64,000 nt of DNA. Origin: Mesorhizobium sp. CU3 (GTDB lineage: Bacteria > Pseudomonadota > Alphaproteobacteria > Rhizobiales > Rhizobiaceae). Shown piece by piece: positions 16,193 to 25,441 of this stretch. The notes under the pieces were generated by a model, which saw only the letters and a list, made by a program, of their open reading frames with translations, searched no databases and was not told where the DNA came from. A program made the position numbers and the translations under genes. Positions within the stretch are counted from its first letter, which is position 1, and each line of letters opens with the position of its first letter. The DNA lies in contig NZ_VFWX01000012.1 of the NCBI RefSeq assembly GCF_006442965.1, positions 62,001-126,000 of the forward strand, read 5' to 3'.

Positions 16193-17569
16193 CTACGAAG
16201 CCGCCATCCGTGGATTCTCTAGGCCCCAGTCGGCGCGATACTGCGCCTCCATCTCTCGCCGGACCCGCACGCCAAGGAGGCCCTCGTCAAGCACCACATC
16301 GGACCATCTCACAGGTTGGCCCGCCTCGATATCCCGAACGAGGGTTGCCTCGTGCGCGAGTCCGATGGGAAGAAGCCGCTCGCTGAGCGAATGTCGCGCA
16401 GGGAGGGCCTTTCCGACGACGGTGTACCCGCCCTCTCCATCGAGCTTCTCGCCGGCCAACAACTTCCGCTTCGCGGTGGCGGCAACATCACCGGCAAACT
16501 CACGCACGGAACCGGTCGGCTCCCGCCGCAGGGCCGCGCTGGCAACCGAAATGCCGAGCTCCAACCCGATCAAATGATAAGGCCTGTAGAGGGCAGCATA
16601 GCGCCCGGAGGAATCCGTGCGAACGCCGTACTCTGAGAAGCAACGTTGCACATAGTCAGTGGGAGCGTCAAAGACAACATAAACCCCCCATCGCAAGTCG
16701 CGATAGACAGGCCGGCCGTCGCGTTCGAGCGACGATACGACTTCAACCATGCCCCGGCTTTCGAGAATCCCGCCTTCTGACCTCGGCCGCAACACGGAGG
16801 CGAGATCATCGACACCACAGGGCGGGAACAGCAGCCCGTCTCGCGGCACCGACAGTCCAGTCGCGTTCGCTACCGCAGCCATTTCGAGAGCCGACTTTGT
16901 TCCGTCCAAAAACGAATTGAACATGCGGGCATTGAAATCTCCGGCCGCAAGCTGCTCTTTGGTAAATCCATAATGATCCCAGACAGTGTCGGGAGTGGAT
17001 GAGGAATAGACAGGCAGATATTTCGTGCCCTTGCCTGCCGCAATCGGCTCTAATCCGATGGCCCGGGCCCAATCCACCAGCTCCGCGATCAAGGCCGGCT
17101 GATCGCCATATGCCATGGAATAAACAATGCCGGCCGAAGCGGCTCTCTTTGCCAGCAACGGACCCGCCAGCACGTCCGCCTCGACGTTGACCATCACCAT
17201 ATGTCGTCCATGCTCGCAGCACCACAGAGCGTGCTGAACGCCGGCCCCTGGAATGCCGGTCGCATCGATGATCACGTCGATGCCGTCGAAGCTTATAAGC
17301 GCCTCGGCATTATCCAGAATATGAGTAGTTCCATGGCTGACGGCGTCGATCATCGACTTCGCCGCATACTTTTCCTCAGGCCATCCGACCCTCGCAAACG
17401 AAGCGCGGGCCCGCTGCGGAGAAATGTCGGCGACGCCCACGACATGGATCCCCGCGGTTGTCTTCGCCTGCGACAGGAACATCGAGCCGAACTTGCCCGC
17501 ACCGATCAGTCCCACCCGAACCGCCTGACCCGCTGCCGCCTTCGCTCGCAACATGCTGTAGAGATTCAT
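16193..17569 (-). CDS. NAD(P)-dependent oxidoreductase with C-terminal SAF domain (COG4091 type)
   Basis: A 458-residue protein with an N-terminal Rossmann domain (VGLIGAGKFGSMF at 19-31) resembling homoserine dehydrogenase and a C-terminal SAF-like domain (about 385-440). The start at 17569 follows GAGG at five bases; the frame to 17635 lacks such a site. Proteins of this type are often found in sugar- and polyol-acid catabolic operons as oxidoreductases of unproven substrate. It is the first gene of the minus-strand operon, seven bases before the ATPase, and is probably driven by the control region at 17570-17913. Confidence 0.8.
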   Translation of the reverse strand: MNLYSMLRAKAAAGQAVRVGLIGAGKFGSMFLSQAKTTAGIHVVGVADISPQRARASFARVGWPEEKYAAKSMIDAVSHGTTHILDNAEALISFDGIDVIIDATGIPGAGVQHALWCCEHGRHMVMVNVEADVLAGPLLAKRAASAGIVYSMAYGDQPALIAELVDWARAIGLEPIAAGKGTKYLPVYSSSTPDTVWDHYGFTKEQLAAGDFNARMFNSFLDGTKSALEMAAVANATGLSVPRDGLLFPPCGVDDLASVLRPRSEGGILESRGMVEVVSSLERDGRPVYRDLRWGVYVVFDAPTDYVQRCFSEYGVRTDSSGRYAALYRPYHLIGLELGISVASAALRREPTGSVREFAGDVAATAKRKLLAGEKLDGEGGYTVVGKALPARHSLSERLLPIGLAHEATLVRDIEAGQPVRWSDVVLDEGLLGVRVRREMEAQYRADWGLENPRMAAS

Positions 17570-17913
17570 GCCATCCTCATGCAATTGCCCCGGCACTAGC
17601 CTTGGCGACTTAAACGACAGAACCTCTGTTAACACCGCGCATTAGCGCACAACAATGGAGATATTTGCGCCTCGGCTGTGCAAAATTCCAAACTTGGCTT
17701 GCTTGCGGTGGCCTGACCGAGGTTAAACTTGCACGGCGTATTGGCATTTATGCACGGCGGACTCGCATTTTCGCCAATAGACGTGCAAATTTTTGTTTTC
17801 TACAGTCGGATCCGATGGGAGGCTGGGAGCCCGTTCGCGGCGGAACGCTTCCTGTTTGGGGCAATGAAGGTCGCACTGTGTGCGGCGACTAAAATTCCAT
17901 AAGGGAGGAAAGC
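17570..17913. other. Divergent control region of module A
   Basis: This 344-bp gap separates the minus-strand catabolic operon from the plus-strand binding-protein gene, so it must hold both promoters. It is AT-rich around 17680-17805, contains the direct repeats at 17731-17769, and has TGCAAA-type sequences near 17680 and 17785. A strong ribosome binding site, AGGGAGGA, precedes the ATG at 17914. Confidence 0.55.
17731..17769. repeat. Tandem direct repeat, probable operator of module A
   Basis: GCACGGCG at 17731-17738 recurs at 17752-17759 and GCATT at 17744-17748 recurs at 17765-17769, so a unit of GCACGGCG, five variable bases and GCATT is repeated at an offset of exactly 21 bp, two helical turns. 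That spacing between divergent operons suits binding by a regulator dimer, possibly the LysR encoded at 21253. Confidence 0.45.
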
Positions 17914-19044
17914 ATGAGAAGAGAAATGGCCACTCGAATGCTGCTCGCCGCTGCATTGTCAATCGTGAGCCTATGTACGTTGTCGCTGCCTGTTAGAGCG
18001 GAGGAGCCGATCAAGGTTTTCCTCAGCATGAGCTTCGTCGGCAATCAGTGGCAGGAAGAGGCGGCTAACACTATCCGTGCGATGGCTGCGTCGAAGAAAT
18101 ACAAAGAAAAAGTGACGTTCGAGGTCCAAGTCGCCGGCCCAAATGCTCAAAAGCAGATCCAGCAGATCAACGCAATGGTCCAAGCTGGGGCAAAGGCGAT
18201 CATCGTCTATCCAATCTCCCCCACAGCGCTCAACCAGGCCGTGAAGGCGGCTTGTGATAAGGGAGTAACTGTTGTCGCCTACGATGGCGAGATCACTGAA
18301 CCCTGTGCATACAACGTCCATATTGACCAGGCCGAGGACGGTCGCGTCGGTGCCCAGTGGCTGGCCGACTATCTGAAGGGTAAGGGAAACATCGTCATGA
18401 TTACGGGGGTCGCCGGAACGTCGGTAGACTCTGATCGCGTCGCTGCCTCCAAAAAAGTCTTTGCCAACTATCCCGAGATCAAGATTGTCGCGGAAGCAAA
18501 TGGAATGTGGGGCCAGCAGGGCGCGCGGACGGCACTCTCGAAGATCGTCGCCGCTCATCCGTGGGAGACGATCGACGGTATCCTGATGCAGGTGGGCTGT
18601 TACACGGCTGCATCGATGCAGGACGAGGCTGGAATACCTGACGACAAGAAGATCCCCTGCGCTGGCGAGCAGTCACAGGGGCACCGGATACAGATGCTAC
18701 CCTCCGGTACGAAAGTCGAAGGCACGTCCGGAACTTATCGCCCAATGGGGTATCCAAGCATTTCTTATTCAGTTCCAGCGTCTCAGGGTGCGATTGCCTT
18801 CAAGGTGGCGATGGACGTGATCGACGGAAAGAACCCTCCCAAGACCACAATCGTCCCGATCAAGCCCGTCAAGATGGGTGAAGTCCGGATCTGCGAAACA
18901 GGCTCCTGGAAGGAGATGGATGAGGGCTGCAACGTTTTCAAGCCGACCGTAGTGACCGATCCCGGCTTCATGTCCGGAATCTATACGTCCCTCACCCCGG
19001 AGATCGGTCTGGCTGCCGCGCTTCACGGTTCGCCCGAAGAATAA
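17914..19044 (+). CDS. Sugar ABC transporter periplasmic binding protein (Peripla_BP_4 type)
   Basis: A 376-residue secreted protein with a signal peptide ending around LPVRA (residues 1-29) and a type I periplasmic binding fold, as in ribose- and xylose-binding proteins. VYPISPTALNQAV near residues 105-117 and VVAYDGEI near 127-134 match conserved parts of the family. The ATG follows a strong AGGGAGGA site. It faces the catabolic operon and precedes the fused permease, so it most likely captures the sugar-acid or sugar substrate of module A. A hairpin follows the stop. Confidence 0.88.
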   Translation: MRREMATRMLLAAALSIVSLCTLSLPVRAEEPIKVFLSMSFVGNQWQEEAANTIRAMAASKKYKEKVTFEVQVAGPNAQKQIQQINAMVQAGAKAIIVYPISPTALNQAVKAACDKGVTVVAYDGEITEPCAYNVHIDQAEDGRVGAQWLADYLKGKGNIVMITGVAGTSVDSDRVAASKKVFANYPEIKIVAEANGMWGQQGARTALSKIVAAHPWETIDGILMQVGCYTAASMQDEAGIPDDKKIPCAGEQSQGHRIQMLPSGTKVEGTSGTYRPMGYPSISYSVPASQGAIAFKVAMDVIDGKNPPKTTIVPIKPVKMGEVRICETGSWKEMDEGCNVFKPTVVTDPGFMSGIYTSLTPEIGLAAALHGSPEE

Positions 19045-19068
19045 AATAGTCTACGAACGAAGCCTGAC

Positions 19069-19093
19069 AGAGGGTGCCAGATTGGCGCCCTCT
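19069..19093 (+). terminator. Intercistronic hairpin between binding protein and permease
   Basis: AGAGGGTGCC and GGCGCCCTCT can pair over ten positions (one G-U) around a five-base loop AGATT. There is no T-run, so it is not a classical terminator; hairpins at this place in transporter operons commonly stabilise the binding-protein message or reduce read-through to the permease. Confidence 0.55.
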
Positions 19094-19158
19094 ATGTCCA
19101 TGTTTCCAGACGGACGCGACTGCACTAGCATCGGCGCACTCTAAAGGAGTTGCTTCTG

Positions 19159-21174
19159 TTGGCTCAGACTCATTACTTATACAACATCAAAAATCCTCTC
19201 CGCCGGTTCCGGGTCGACGTATATCGCGGCCCGGCGCTGTCGATGATTGTGATGTTCATCTTTGTGGTTCTGCTCGATCTTGTTTCTCCGACGGGCTTCA
19301 CTCAGGCGGACCTTACTTATACCGCATCCGGCGGGGCCAGCCTGGCGCTGGCGGCGATTGGGCAGACGCTTGTTGTCCTGGTTGGCGGCTTCGACCTTAG
19401 TGGTGGCGCGATCATTTCGTTTGTGAATGTGGTCCTTGCCACCAACCTCGAGCCGGGGACGGCTTCCAGTGTCTCTTGGGTCATTGCCGGTCTTCTTATC
19501 GGCACGTTCTTCGGAGCTGCAAATGGCCTTGTCGTTGCGTATCTGAGGGTTCAACCCGTTGTCGCCACACTGTCGACGATGTTCGTCGCCCAGGGACTCG
19601 CGCTTCTGGTGCTCGACAAACCAGGTGGCAACGTGCCGGCCCCCTTCAGCCAGTTCTTTCTCGGCTCGCTTTTTGACGGAAGCCTGCCCATGCCTCTTGT
19701 GATCGTCTCACTTGCACTCGTCGGCTGGGCGCTGCTGAAGAACACGCGTTTTGGCACGTACATCTATGCCGTTGGCAGCGACCGCGATGCCGCGGGCCAA
19801 CGGGGCATAAATGTTCGGTTCGTGACTTTCACGGCCTATGCGCTGGCCGGTACCGCGTACGGCGCGGCAGGGGTATTCCTCACGGCTCAGACGGCGTCTG
19901 GCGATCCGTTGATCGGAGCACCGCTATTGCTGCAGGTTTTCGCCGCTGTCGTTATCGGCGGAACGCGGCTGGGCGGTGGGCGTGGCGGCTGCGTGGGATC
20001 GGCTGTAGGCGCGTACGTTCTGATCCTAATCGTGAATGTTCTTCTCGTATTCAATTTCTCCTCGTACTATGCCACGATTGCCGAAGGACTGATCCTAATC
20101 TTTGCCGCTTCCGGACATTCGAGTTCTGACCTGCCTCGCACGAACTGGTTGGACCTGGCCTCGATCTGGGGCCGGCGACGGCCGGCCAAAAACCAGGAAA
20201 TATCGGTGATACCTCGCTCGGACAAGGTGCACGGCCTCCCTGGCTTTTTCCAACGCAACGCTGACGTGCTGCGCTATACCATGCCCGCATTCGTCTGCCT
20301 TGGGATCATCATAGCCATCCAAGCGGGACTCTACGGCCATGTCGGCCTTTCGTACCTCAATTCCCAGATCACTCTCGCCTCCTTTCTGATCATACTGGCG
20401 CTCGGCCAGGGCACCGTTGTGCTGACAGGCGGTCTGGACCTTTCTCTGCCGTGGGCGATCTGTTTGAGCGGCTTGCTTTTCACCGATTGGACGCAAGGCG
20501 ATGCCGCATCGACGATCTGGGCGATCCCAGCAGTTCTGCTGGTTGGCGCCGCCATAGGCATGCTAAACGGCTTCGGAGTAGTCGGGCTCAGGCTTCCGGC
20601 GATAGTCGTTACTCTCGCGATGAATGGAATTCTTCAAGGCGTGGCGCTGTTGTACTGCAACGGCACTCCGTCCGGCATGTCCCCTGAATTCGTGCACTGG
20701 ATCATGACGGGGCGGGTTCTCGGTTTCTCTCCTGTGTCGTGGCTGTTAATTTTGTTCGTTCTGTTCGGCGTAGTCCTTCTCGGGCAGACCGTTTTCGGTC
20801 GGCGAATCTACGCGGTCGGAAACAGTGTCCGCGTAGCGAGGCTAGCGGGCGTCAATGTCGGCGTTACAATTGCGTCCGCTTACGTTCTGAGCGGCGTGTG
20901 CTCCGCCCTTGTTGGAATACTCCTGGCGGGCTTCATTGGCCAGGCCAGTCTCGGGATGGGAGACGAGTACCTGCTTTCTTCGGTCGCCGCGATTGTTGTC
21001 GGCGGGACACTTATCACCGGTGCCAGGGGAAAATATATCGGCATGGTCGGAGGGGTACTGTTGCTCACGGCCCTACAGACGGTCCTTGCGAGCAGTTCTC
21101 TTCCCGAGGCCACTCGCCAGATTGTCTTCGGGGCGGTCATGCTTGCCGCCGTGGTAACGCTTCGAGACGCCTAG
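19159..21174 (+). CDS. Fused double permease of a sugar ABC importer (RbsC-RbsC fusion)
   Basis: A protein of about 671 residues made of two complete BPD_transp_2 permeases in tandem. Each half has a series of membrane helices and the cytoplasmic coupling region (TRFGTYIYAVGSDRDAA in the first, RRIYAVGNSVRVARLAG in the second), joined by a hydrophilic linker near residues 315-360. Family permeases are normally about 320-340 residues and act as dimers of separate chains. The start is taken as the TTG at 19159, nine bases after GGAG; a TTG at 19150 sits too close to it. It works with the binding protein upstream and the ATPase at 14567-16186. Confidence 0.85.
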   Translation: MAQTHYLYNIKNPLRRFRVDVYRGPALSMIVMFIFVVLLDLVSPTGFTQADLTYTASGGASLALAAIGQTLVVLVGGFDLSGGAIISFVNVVLATNLEPGTASSVSWVIAGLLIGTFFGAANGLVVAYLRVQPVVATLSTMFVAQGLALLVLDKPGGNVPAPFSQFFLGSLFDGSLPMPLVIVSLALVGWALLKNTRFGTYIYAVGSDRDAAGQRGINVRFVTFTAYALAGTAYGAAGVFLTAQTASGDPLIGAPLLLQVFAAVVIGGTRLGGGRGGCVGSAVGAYVLILIVNVLLVFNFSSYYATIAEGLILIFAASGHSSSDLPRTNWLDLASIWGRRRPAKNQEISVIPRSDKVHGLPGFFQRNADVLRYTMPAFVCLGIIIAIQAGLYGHVGLSYLNSQITLASFLIILALGQGTVVLTGGLDLSLPWAICLSGLLFTDWTQGDAASTIWAIPAVLLVGAAIGMLNGFGVVGLRLPAIVVTLAMNGILQGVALLYCNGTPSGMSPEFVHWIMTGRVLGFSPVSWLLILFVLFGVVLLGQTVFGRRIYAVGNSVRVARLAGVNVGVTIASAYVLSGVCSALVGILLAGFIGQASLGMGDEYLLSSVAAIVVGGTLITGARGKYIGMVGGVLLLTALQTVLASSSLPEATRQIVFGAVMLAAVVTLRDA

Positions 21175-21252
21175 CCCTTCAGATGATTCCCCTCGAAATG
21201 AAGACCTGAGACTCCAAATTGCAACGCCCCAAGACGGAACTTCCTAGATCGC

Positions 21253-22182
21253 ATGAACCGCCCTTCCGAAAGCCATCCCGATTTCGACTGGAACGACCTC
21301 CAGGCATTTCTCGCGATAGTGCGCAGCGGAAAGCTGACGGCTGCGGCAAAGCGGATAGGGGTCGATCACTCGACATTAAGTCGACGAGTCGGCCGGCTTG
21401 AAGCAGCATTGCGGGTTCGCCTTTTCGATCGCGGTCCGTCCGGCTATGTGCTGACGATGGCTGGAGAACGATTGGTTTCCCAAGCCGAGGCGATGGAAAG
21501 CTTGGCGATCGGGGCATATGGTAGCCTGGTCGACGAGGGGCTCAGTCTTGCAGGTTCCGTCCGGGTGGGCATGCCGGAGGGGTTCGGGACGTTCTTCCTG
21601 GCCTTCCACATCGGCAACCTCACCAAGCGGCATCCCGAATTGGAGATCGAGCTTGTCGCCAACCCGCGTGGATTCAGCCTCTCCAAGAGGGAGGCAGATA
21701 TAGCGATCAGCATGTCGCAACCGGAGGAAGGACGTCTGCATAGTCGCAAGCTGGTCGACTACGAGCTGGGCCTCTATGCGGCGCAAACCTATCTGGAACG
21801 CAGCCCATCGATCAAACAGATCAGCCAGCTTCATGAGCACCCGTTCATCGGATACATTTCCGATTTGATCTGGACGCCCGAACTCGACTACCTCCCCAAC
21901 GTTTCGGGTGAACTCAATCCAAGACTAAAGATATCGAACATAATAACGCAGATGACTGCGACGCTCGGCGGAGCCGGGTTGTGCATCCTGCCCTATTTCA
22001 TCGCGGCTCGCGAACCCTCACTGGTGCGGCTTTTCGAGGACGAGATCAAACTAGTCCGCTCCTACTGGCTTATCGTGCATTCCGACATGCGGGATCTCGC
22101 GCGAATACGCATGGTAAGCGCCTATATCGCGGACGCGGTCCACAAGGTAGGCCGCACGTTCTGGATGAGTACGAATAAATGA
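21253..22182 (+). CDS. LysR-family transcriptional regulator
   Basis: A 309-residue LysR protein with an N-terminal winged helix (about residues 13-72, including LTAAAKRIGVDHSTLSRRV) and a C-terminal effector domain (VRVGMPEGFG onward). It follows the fused permease by 78 bases and precedes an SDR gene by 39, on the same strand. It is the only regulator inside module A, so it probably controls the divergent operons through the repeats near 17.75 kb. The effector would be the imported compound or an intermediate. Confidence 0.88.
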   Translation: MNRPSESHPDFDWNDLQAFLAIVRSGKLTAAAKRIGVDHSTLSRRVGRLEAALRVRLFDRGPSGYVLTMAGERLVSQAEAMESLAIGAYGSLVDEGLSLAGSVRVGMPEGFGTFFLAFHIGNLTKRHPELEIELVANPRGFSLSKREADIAISMSQPEEGRLHSRKLVDYELGLYAAQTYLERSPSIKQISQLHEHPFIGYISDLIWTPELDYLPNVSGELNPRLKISNIITQMTATLGGAGLCILPYFIAAREPSLVRLFEDEIKLVRSYWLIVHSDMRDLARIRMVSAYIADAVHKVGRTFWMSTNK

Positions 22183-22221
22183 CGACCGTGTCATCGCAAA
22201 AGAAACCGATGGAAATGAATC

Positions 22222-23013
22222 ATGGAAGTTGATTTGACGAACAAGCGCGCGCTTGTCACCGCCGGCGCGTCGGGAATTGGACGGGCCATCGCCACCCGTT
22301 TCTTGGAATGCGGGGCTCGGGTTTGCGTCTGCGATATCGACTCGACTGCCTTGGACGACTTCGCGCGCGCAAATCCGGAAGCGCTGGCGGTGAAAGCGGA
22401 CGTATCAAAGCCTGACGACGTTGCAACTGTCGTCTCCCGGATGTCGAGCTCCTTCGGCGGCCTCGAGATCGTCGTGAACAACGCGGGCGTATCGGGACCA
22501 ACTGAAAGCGTGGATCGGATAACGATAGACGATTGGCGTCGCACGCTGGATGTAAATGTTACATCGCAGTTCCTGACGGCGAAATACGCAGTCCCAATCT
22601 TTAAATCGCAAGGTGGCGGCGCGATCATCAATATCTCGTCTACGGCGGGACGGATGGGCATGCCGCTGCGGTCACCCTACTCCACGTCCAAATATGCGGT
22701 TCGTGGACTGACGGACGCGTTGGCAGTCGAATTGGGCGAATACAACATACGCGTGAATGCGATCCTCCCCGGAATGATAAGGGGGCCGCGAGGGACTCGC
22801 GTCATGGCGGAGCAAGCTGCCGCGCGCGGTGTGACGTTGGACGAGTACATGAACCGTGCGCTGATGAATGTCTCCATGCGGACGTTAATCGACGCAGAAG
22901 AGGTTGCCGATCTCGCAGCGTTTTTGGGTTCGGATCTGGCGCGCCACATATCTGGCCAATCGATTGGTGTGTGCGGCAATTTCGAATCCTACCGCGTGGT
23001 CATTGGAGACTAG
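22222..23013 (+). CDS. SDR-family oxidoreductase (module A)
   Basis: A 263-residue short-chain dehydrogenase. The cofactor loop is TAGASGIG at 13-20 (Ala where Gly is usual at the second position), NNAG at 86-89, and the catalytic Ser139-Tyr153-Lys157 set is present (NISS, YSTSK). Asp38 after the second strand suggests NAD preference. It is the last gene of the plus-strand group and may perform the first oxidation to a lactone or keto acid handled by the facing operon. The exact substrate cannot be read from sequence. Confidence 0.85.
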   Translation: MEVDLTNKRALVTAGASGIGRAIATRFLECGARVCVCDIDSTALDDFARANPEALAVKADVSKPDDVATVVSRMSSSFGGLEIVVNNAGVSGPTESVDRITIDDWRRTLDVNVTSQFLTAKYAVPIFKSQGGGAIINISSTAGRMGMPLRSPYSTSKYAVRGLTDALAVELGEYNIRVNAILPGMIRGPRGTRVMAEQAAARGVTLDEYMNRALMNVSMRTLIDAEEVADLAAFLGSDLARHISGQSIGVCGNFESYRVVIGD

Positions 23014-23565
23014 GCGCGTTGTTGTTTTCCTCCGATCCAACTTGGAGCCGCGCCGCTCGCACACTCGTGGGCCGCAATGATCCTGGTTCGGTCGGCGTGC
23101 GGATGTGGCACACGATTTGGGCCAAGCACAGCTTGATGCCGAGCACAAAGAAGGTCCGAGACCTGCACGATTTAAGCCCGCGCTTCCTCACGCACCATCC
23201 ACGCCACGGCTGCGTTGTCTTCTCAGTTTCTATGATGAGCTGAGCGATTGCCGGGTCTAAGGCATCCTGTCTTGACGATCGCGCGACCGCATTTGGACGC
23301 CAGCGGCCGAACGCACCTTGGGCGAGAGACGGCGGCCTCCCCATTTGAGGCCGCCGGGACCCTACCGCTCCGCTCAGCAACGGCCTCGATCTTCCCACTC
23401 GTTTTCTCCACGGCCGTGTTGGCCGAAGGAAGAAACTTTATTGGACTTCCATAGTACGATCCCCCTGTGCGCGAGCCGCGCGCGTGGAGAGGCAGGTCGA
23501 AAGGTTGGTGCTGAACGAGAGCGCTTAAGCCGAGACAGATTTGGGCGATCCGCCTGGCCCGGCCC
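23014..23565. other. 552-bp gap with a strong hairpin
   Basis: No gene is supported. The main structure is a perfect ten-base stem, CGGCGGCCTC at 23330-23339 and GAGGCCGCCG at 23347-23356, around a seven-base loop. It lies between convergent genes (SDR ending at 23013, NmrA-like ending at 23566) and could slow or end transcription, although there is no T-run. Confidence 0.45.
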
Positions 23566-24447
23566 TCAGGCCGTCGCGTCCTGCTGCGCGGCGAGCCCCG
23601 CCGCGAAGTCACGATAGGAATGCAGTGGGCGGCCCAGGATATTCGCCAGGCGCTCGACGTCGCCGGGCTCCGGGATCATGCCGTCGCCGACATAGCGCTC
23701 GGCCATCAGGCGCATCTCATAGGCCATCCACTTCGGCATGAAGGCCGCCATGGTCTGTTCGAACCCGCTAGGTTCATCGCCGCCATAGGCGACCACGCGA
23801 CCGAGGACCTGCGACCAGATCGCGGCCACGTCCGAACCGGTCAGCGTGTCGGGCCCGACCAGATTGATCGTCTCTATCGGCAGCTTGCCCGGGGCCTGGT
23901 CGCGACGGATCAATTCGATCGCCGCGACCTCCGCGATGTCGCGGGCGTCGACCATGGCGACACCCTTGCCGCCGATCGGCATCGGATAGACGCCGTAATT
24001 GAAGATCACGTCCTTGGTCATCACCTCATTGTCGATGAAGTAGGACGGGCGCAGGATCGTGGCGCTGAAGCCCATCTGCTCGAGCATGCGCTCGGCGCCT
24101 GACTTCACCGCGAAGTGCGGCACGTTCACGGCGTGATCGGCGTTGAACACCGACAGGTAGACCACCCGCTCGACGCCCGATTCCCGAGCGATGTTCAGGG
24201 TGATGATGGCCTGGGTGAATTCGTCACCGGTGACCGCATTGAGCAGAAACAGGGTGCGGACGCCGTTGAAGGCGTTGCGCAGCGCATCGATGTCGAGCAG
24301 TTCGCCCTGCGCGATTTCCACGCCGGTCGGGAACGTGGCCTTGGACGGATCGCGGGTGAGGACGCGCACCTTGGCGCCGCGCTGGACGAGTTGGTCGACG
24401 ACATGGCGGCCGACACGGCCGGTGGCGCCTGTAACGAGGATGGTCAT
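23566..24447 (-). CDS. NmrA-like NAD(P)-binding protein
   Basis: A 293-residue atypical SDR of the NmrA/NAD(P)H quinone oxidoreductase-2 type. It starts with the Rossmann motif TGATGRVG at 6-13, has the RDPSK segment after the second strand, and RPSYFIDN near residue 138. Members act as quinone or aldehyde reductases or as redox sensors. It is divergent from a LysR gene with about 100 bases between the starts and an inverted repeat in the gap, a common arrangement in which the LysR protein controls the reductase. Confidence 0.85.
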   Translation of the reverse strand: MTILVTGATGRVGRHVVDQLVQRGAKVRVLTRDPSKATFPTGVEIAQGELLDIDALRNAFNGVRTLFLLNAVTGDEFTQAIITLNIARESGVERVVYLSVFNADHAVNVPHFAVKSGAERMLEQMGFSATILRPSYFIDNEVMTKDVIFNYGVYPMPIGGKGVAMVDARDIAEVAAIELIRRDQAPGKLPIETINLVGPDTLTGSDVAAIWSQVLGRVVAYGGDEPSGFEQTMAAFMPKWMAYEMRLMAERYVGDGMIPEPGDVERLANILGRPLHSYRDFAAGLAAQQDATA

Positions 24448-24493
24448 GCGATATCTCCTGATTTGTCGTGATTGACGTCTCCAAAATTAGTGA

Positions 24494-24526
24494 TCCAAAT
24501 ATGATTCAATAGATGCCTTATTTGGA
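24494..24526. promoter_or_regulatory. Inverted repeat between NmrA-like and LysR genes
   Basis: TCCAAAT at 24494-24500 and ATTTGGA at 24520-24526 form perfect seven-base arms 19 bases apart in the divergent intergenic region. It is a probable operator for the adjacent LysR protein. Confidence 0.5.
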
Positions 24527-24550
24527 CCCTTCGTCTCATTGGTGGAACAC

Positions 24551-25441
24551 ATGGATCTGCTTGCGCTCGCTGATTTCAACCTCGTTGCCCGGTATGGAGG
24601 GTTCGGGCGCGCTGCGCGCGCCACGGGACGTCCCAAGGCGACCCTGTCCCGGCGCGTGTCGGAATTGGAAGTTGTGCTGGACCTGCGCCTCTTCGAGCGC
24701 GGCGCGCGTGAGCTGAAGCTCACCGAGGAGGGACGGGCCCTCTATGAACGAACCGCAGTGCTGCTCACCGAGCTCGACGAGACGGCGAGCGCAATCGCGT
24801 CGGGCAGTGACAAGCCACGCGGCCGGCTCCGCATCAGTGCCCCGCTGCTCTTTTCGCAAACTGCGATGGGGAAGCTCGCCGCCGGCTTCGCTCGGCAATA
24901 TCCCGAGGTTCGGCTGGAGGTCACGGCGGACGATCGTTCGGTCGACATGATCGAAGAGGGATATGATCTGGTGATTCGGGTGAACCCGAGGGCGGACGAG
25001 AGCCTGGTCGGGCGGACTTTCCTGCACGATCGGCTGGTGGTTGTGGCGGCGCCAGCCGTTGCTCGACCGGCAGGCGGCTCAGCCGCTCCGGCCGTTGTGC
25101 GAGGATCGGCCGATCCTCTGACGAGTTGGGACGTGGCCACGACGCGCGGACGGTCGACGATCGCGATCGATCCGGTTCTCTCGCTCTCCTCGCTGGTGAT
25201 GATCCGCGATGCGGTCCGCCTCGGTATCGGCGCCGCGCGCCTGCCGCTTTCGCTCGTCAGTCACGATCTGACTGCCGGCCGGCTGGTGCATTGGGCTGAT
25301 GATGAAGGGCCGGACATCGCATTGTGGACGCTCTATCCGTCGCGTCGGCTGCTGAACGCACGCGTGTCTGCTTTCCTGACCTATCTGAAGAAGGCCTTCC
25401 CACGAGGTACGCCGGACGAGTTGGCGGCGTTTATCGACTAA
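24551..25441 (+). CDS. LysR-family transcriptional regulator
   Basis: A 296-residue LysR regulator with the helix-turn-helix at about 4-60 (GFGRAARATGRPKATLSRRV) and a CrgA-like effector domain starting with GRLRISAP. The ATG at 24551 is preferred to the TTG at 24539. It is divergent from the NmrA-like gene and probably controls it. The group that pairs CrgA-like LysR proteins with NmrA/SDR reductases usually responds to electrophiles or aromatic compounds; that is family knowledge, not visible here. Confidence 0.88.
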   Translation: MDLLALADFNLVARYGGFGRAARATGRPKATLSRRVSELEVVLDLRLFERGARELKLTEEGRALYERTAVLLTELDETASAIASGSDKPRGRLRISAPLLFSQTAMGKLAAGFARQYPEVRLEVTADDRSVDMIEEGYDLVIRVNPRADESLVGRTFLHDRLVVVAAPAVARPAGGSAAPAVVRGSADPLTSWDVATTRGRSTIAIDPVLSLSSLVMIRDAVRLGIGAARLPLSLVSHDLTAGRLVHWADDEGPDIALWTLYPSRRLLNARVSAFLTYLKKAFPRGTPDELAAFID

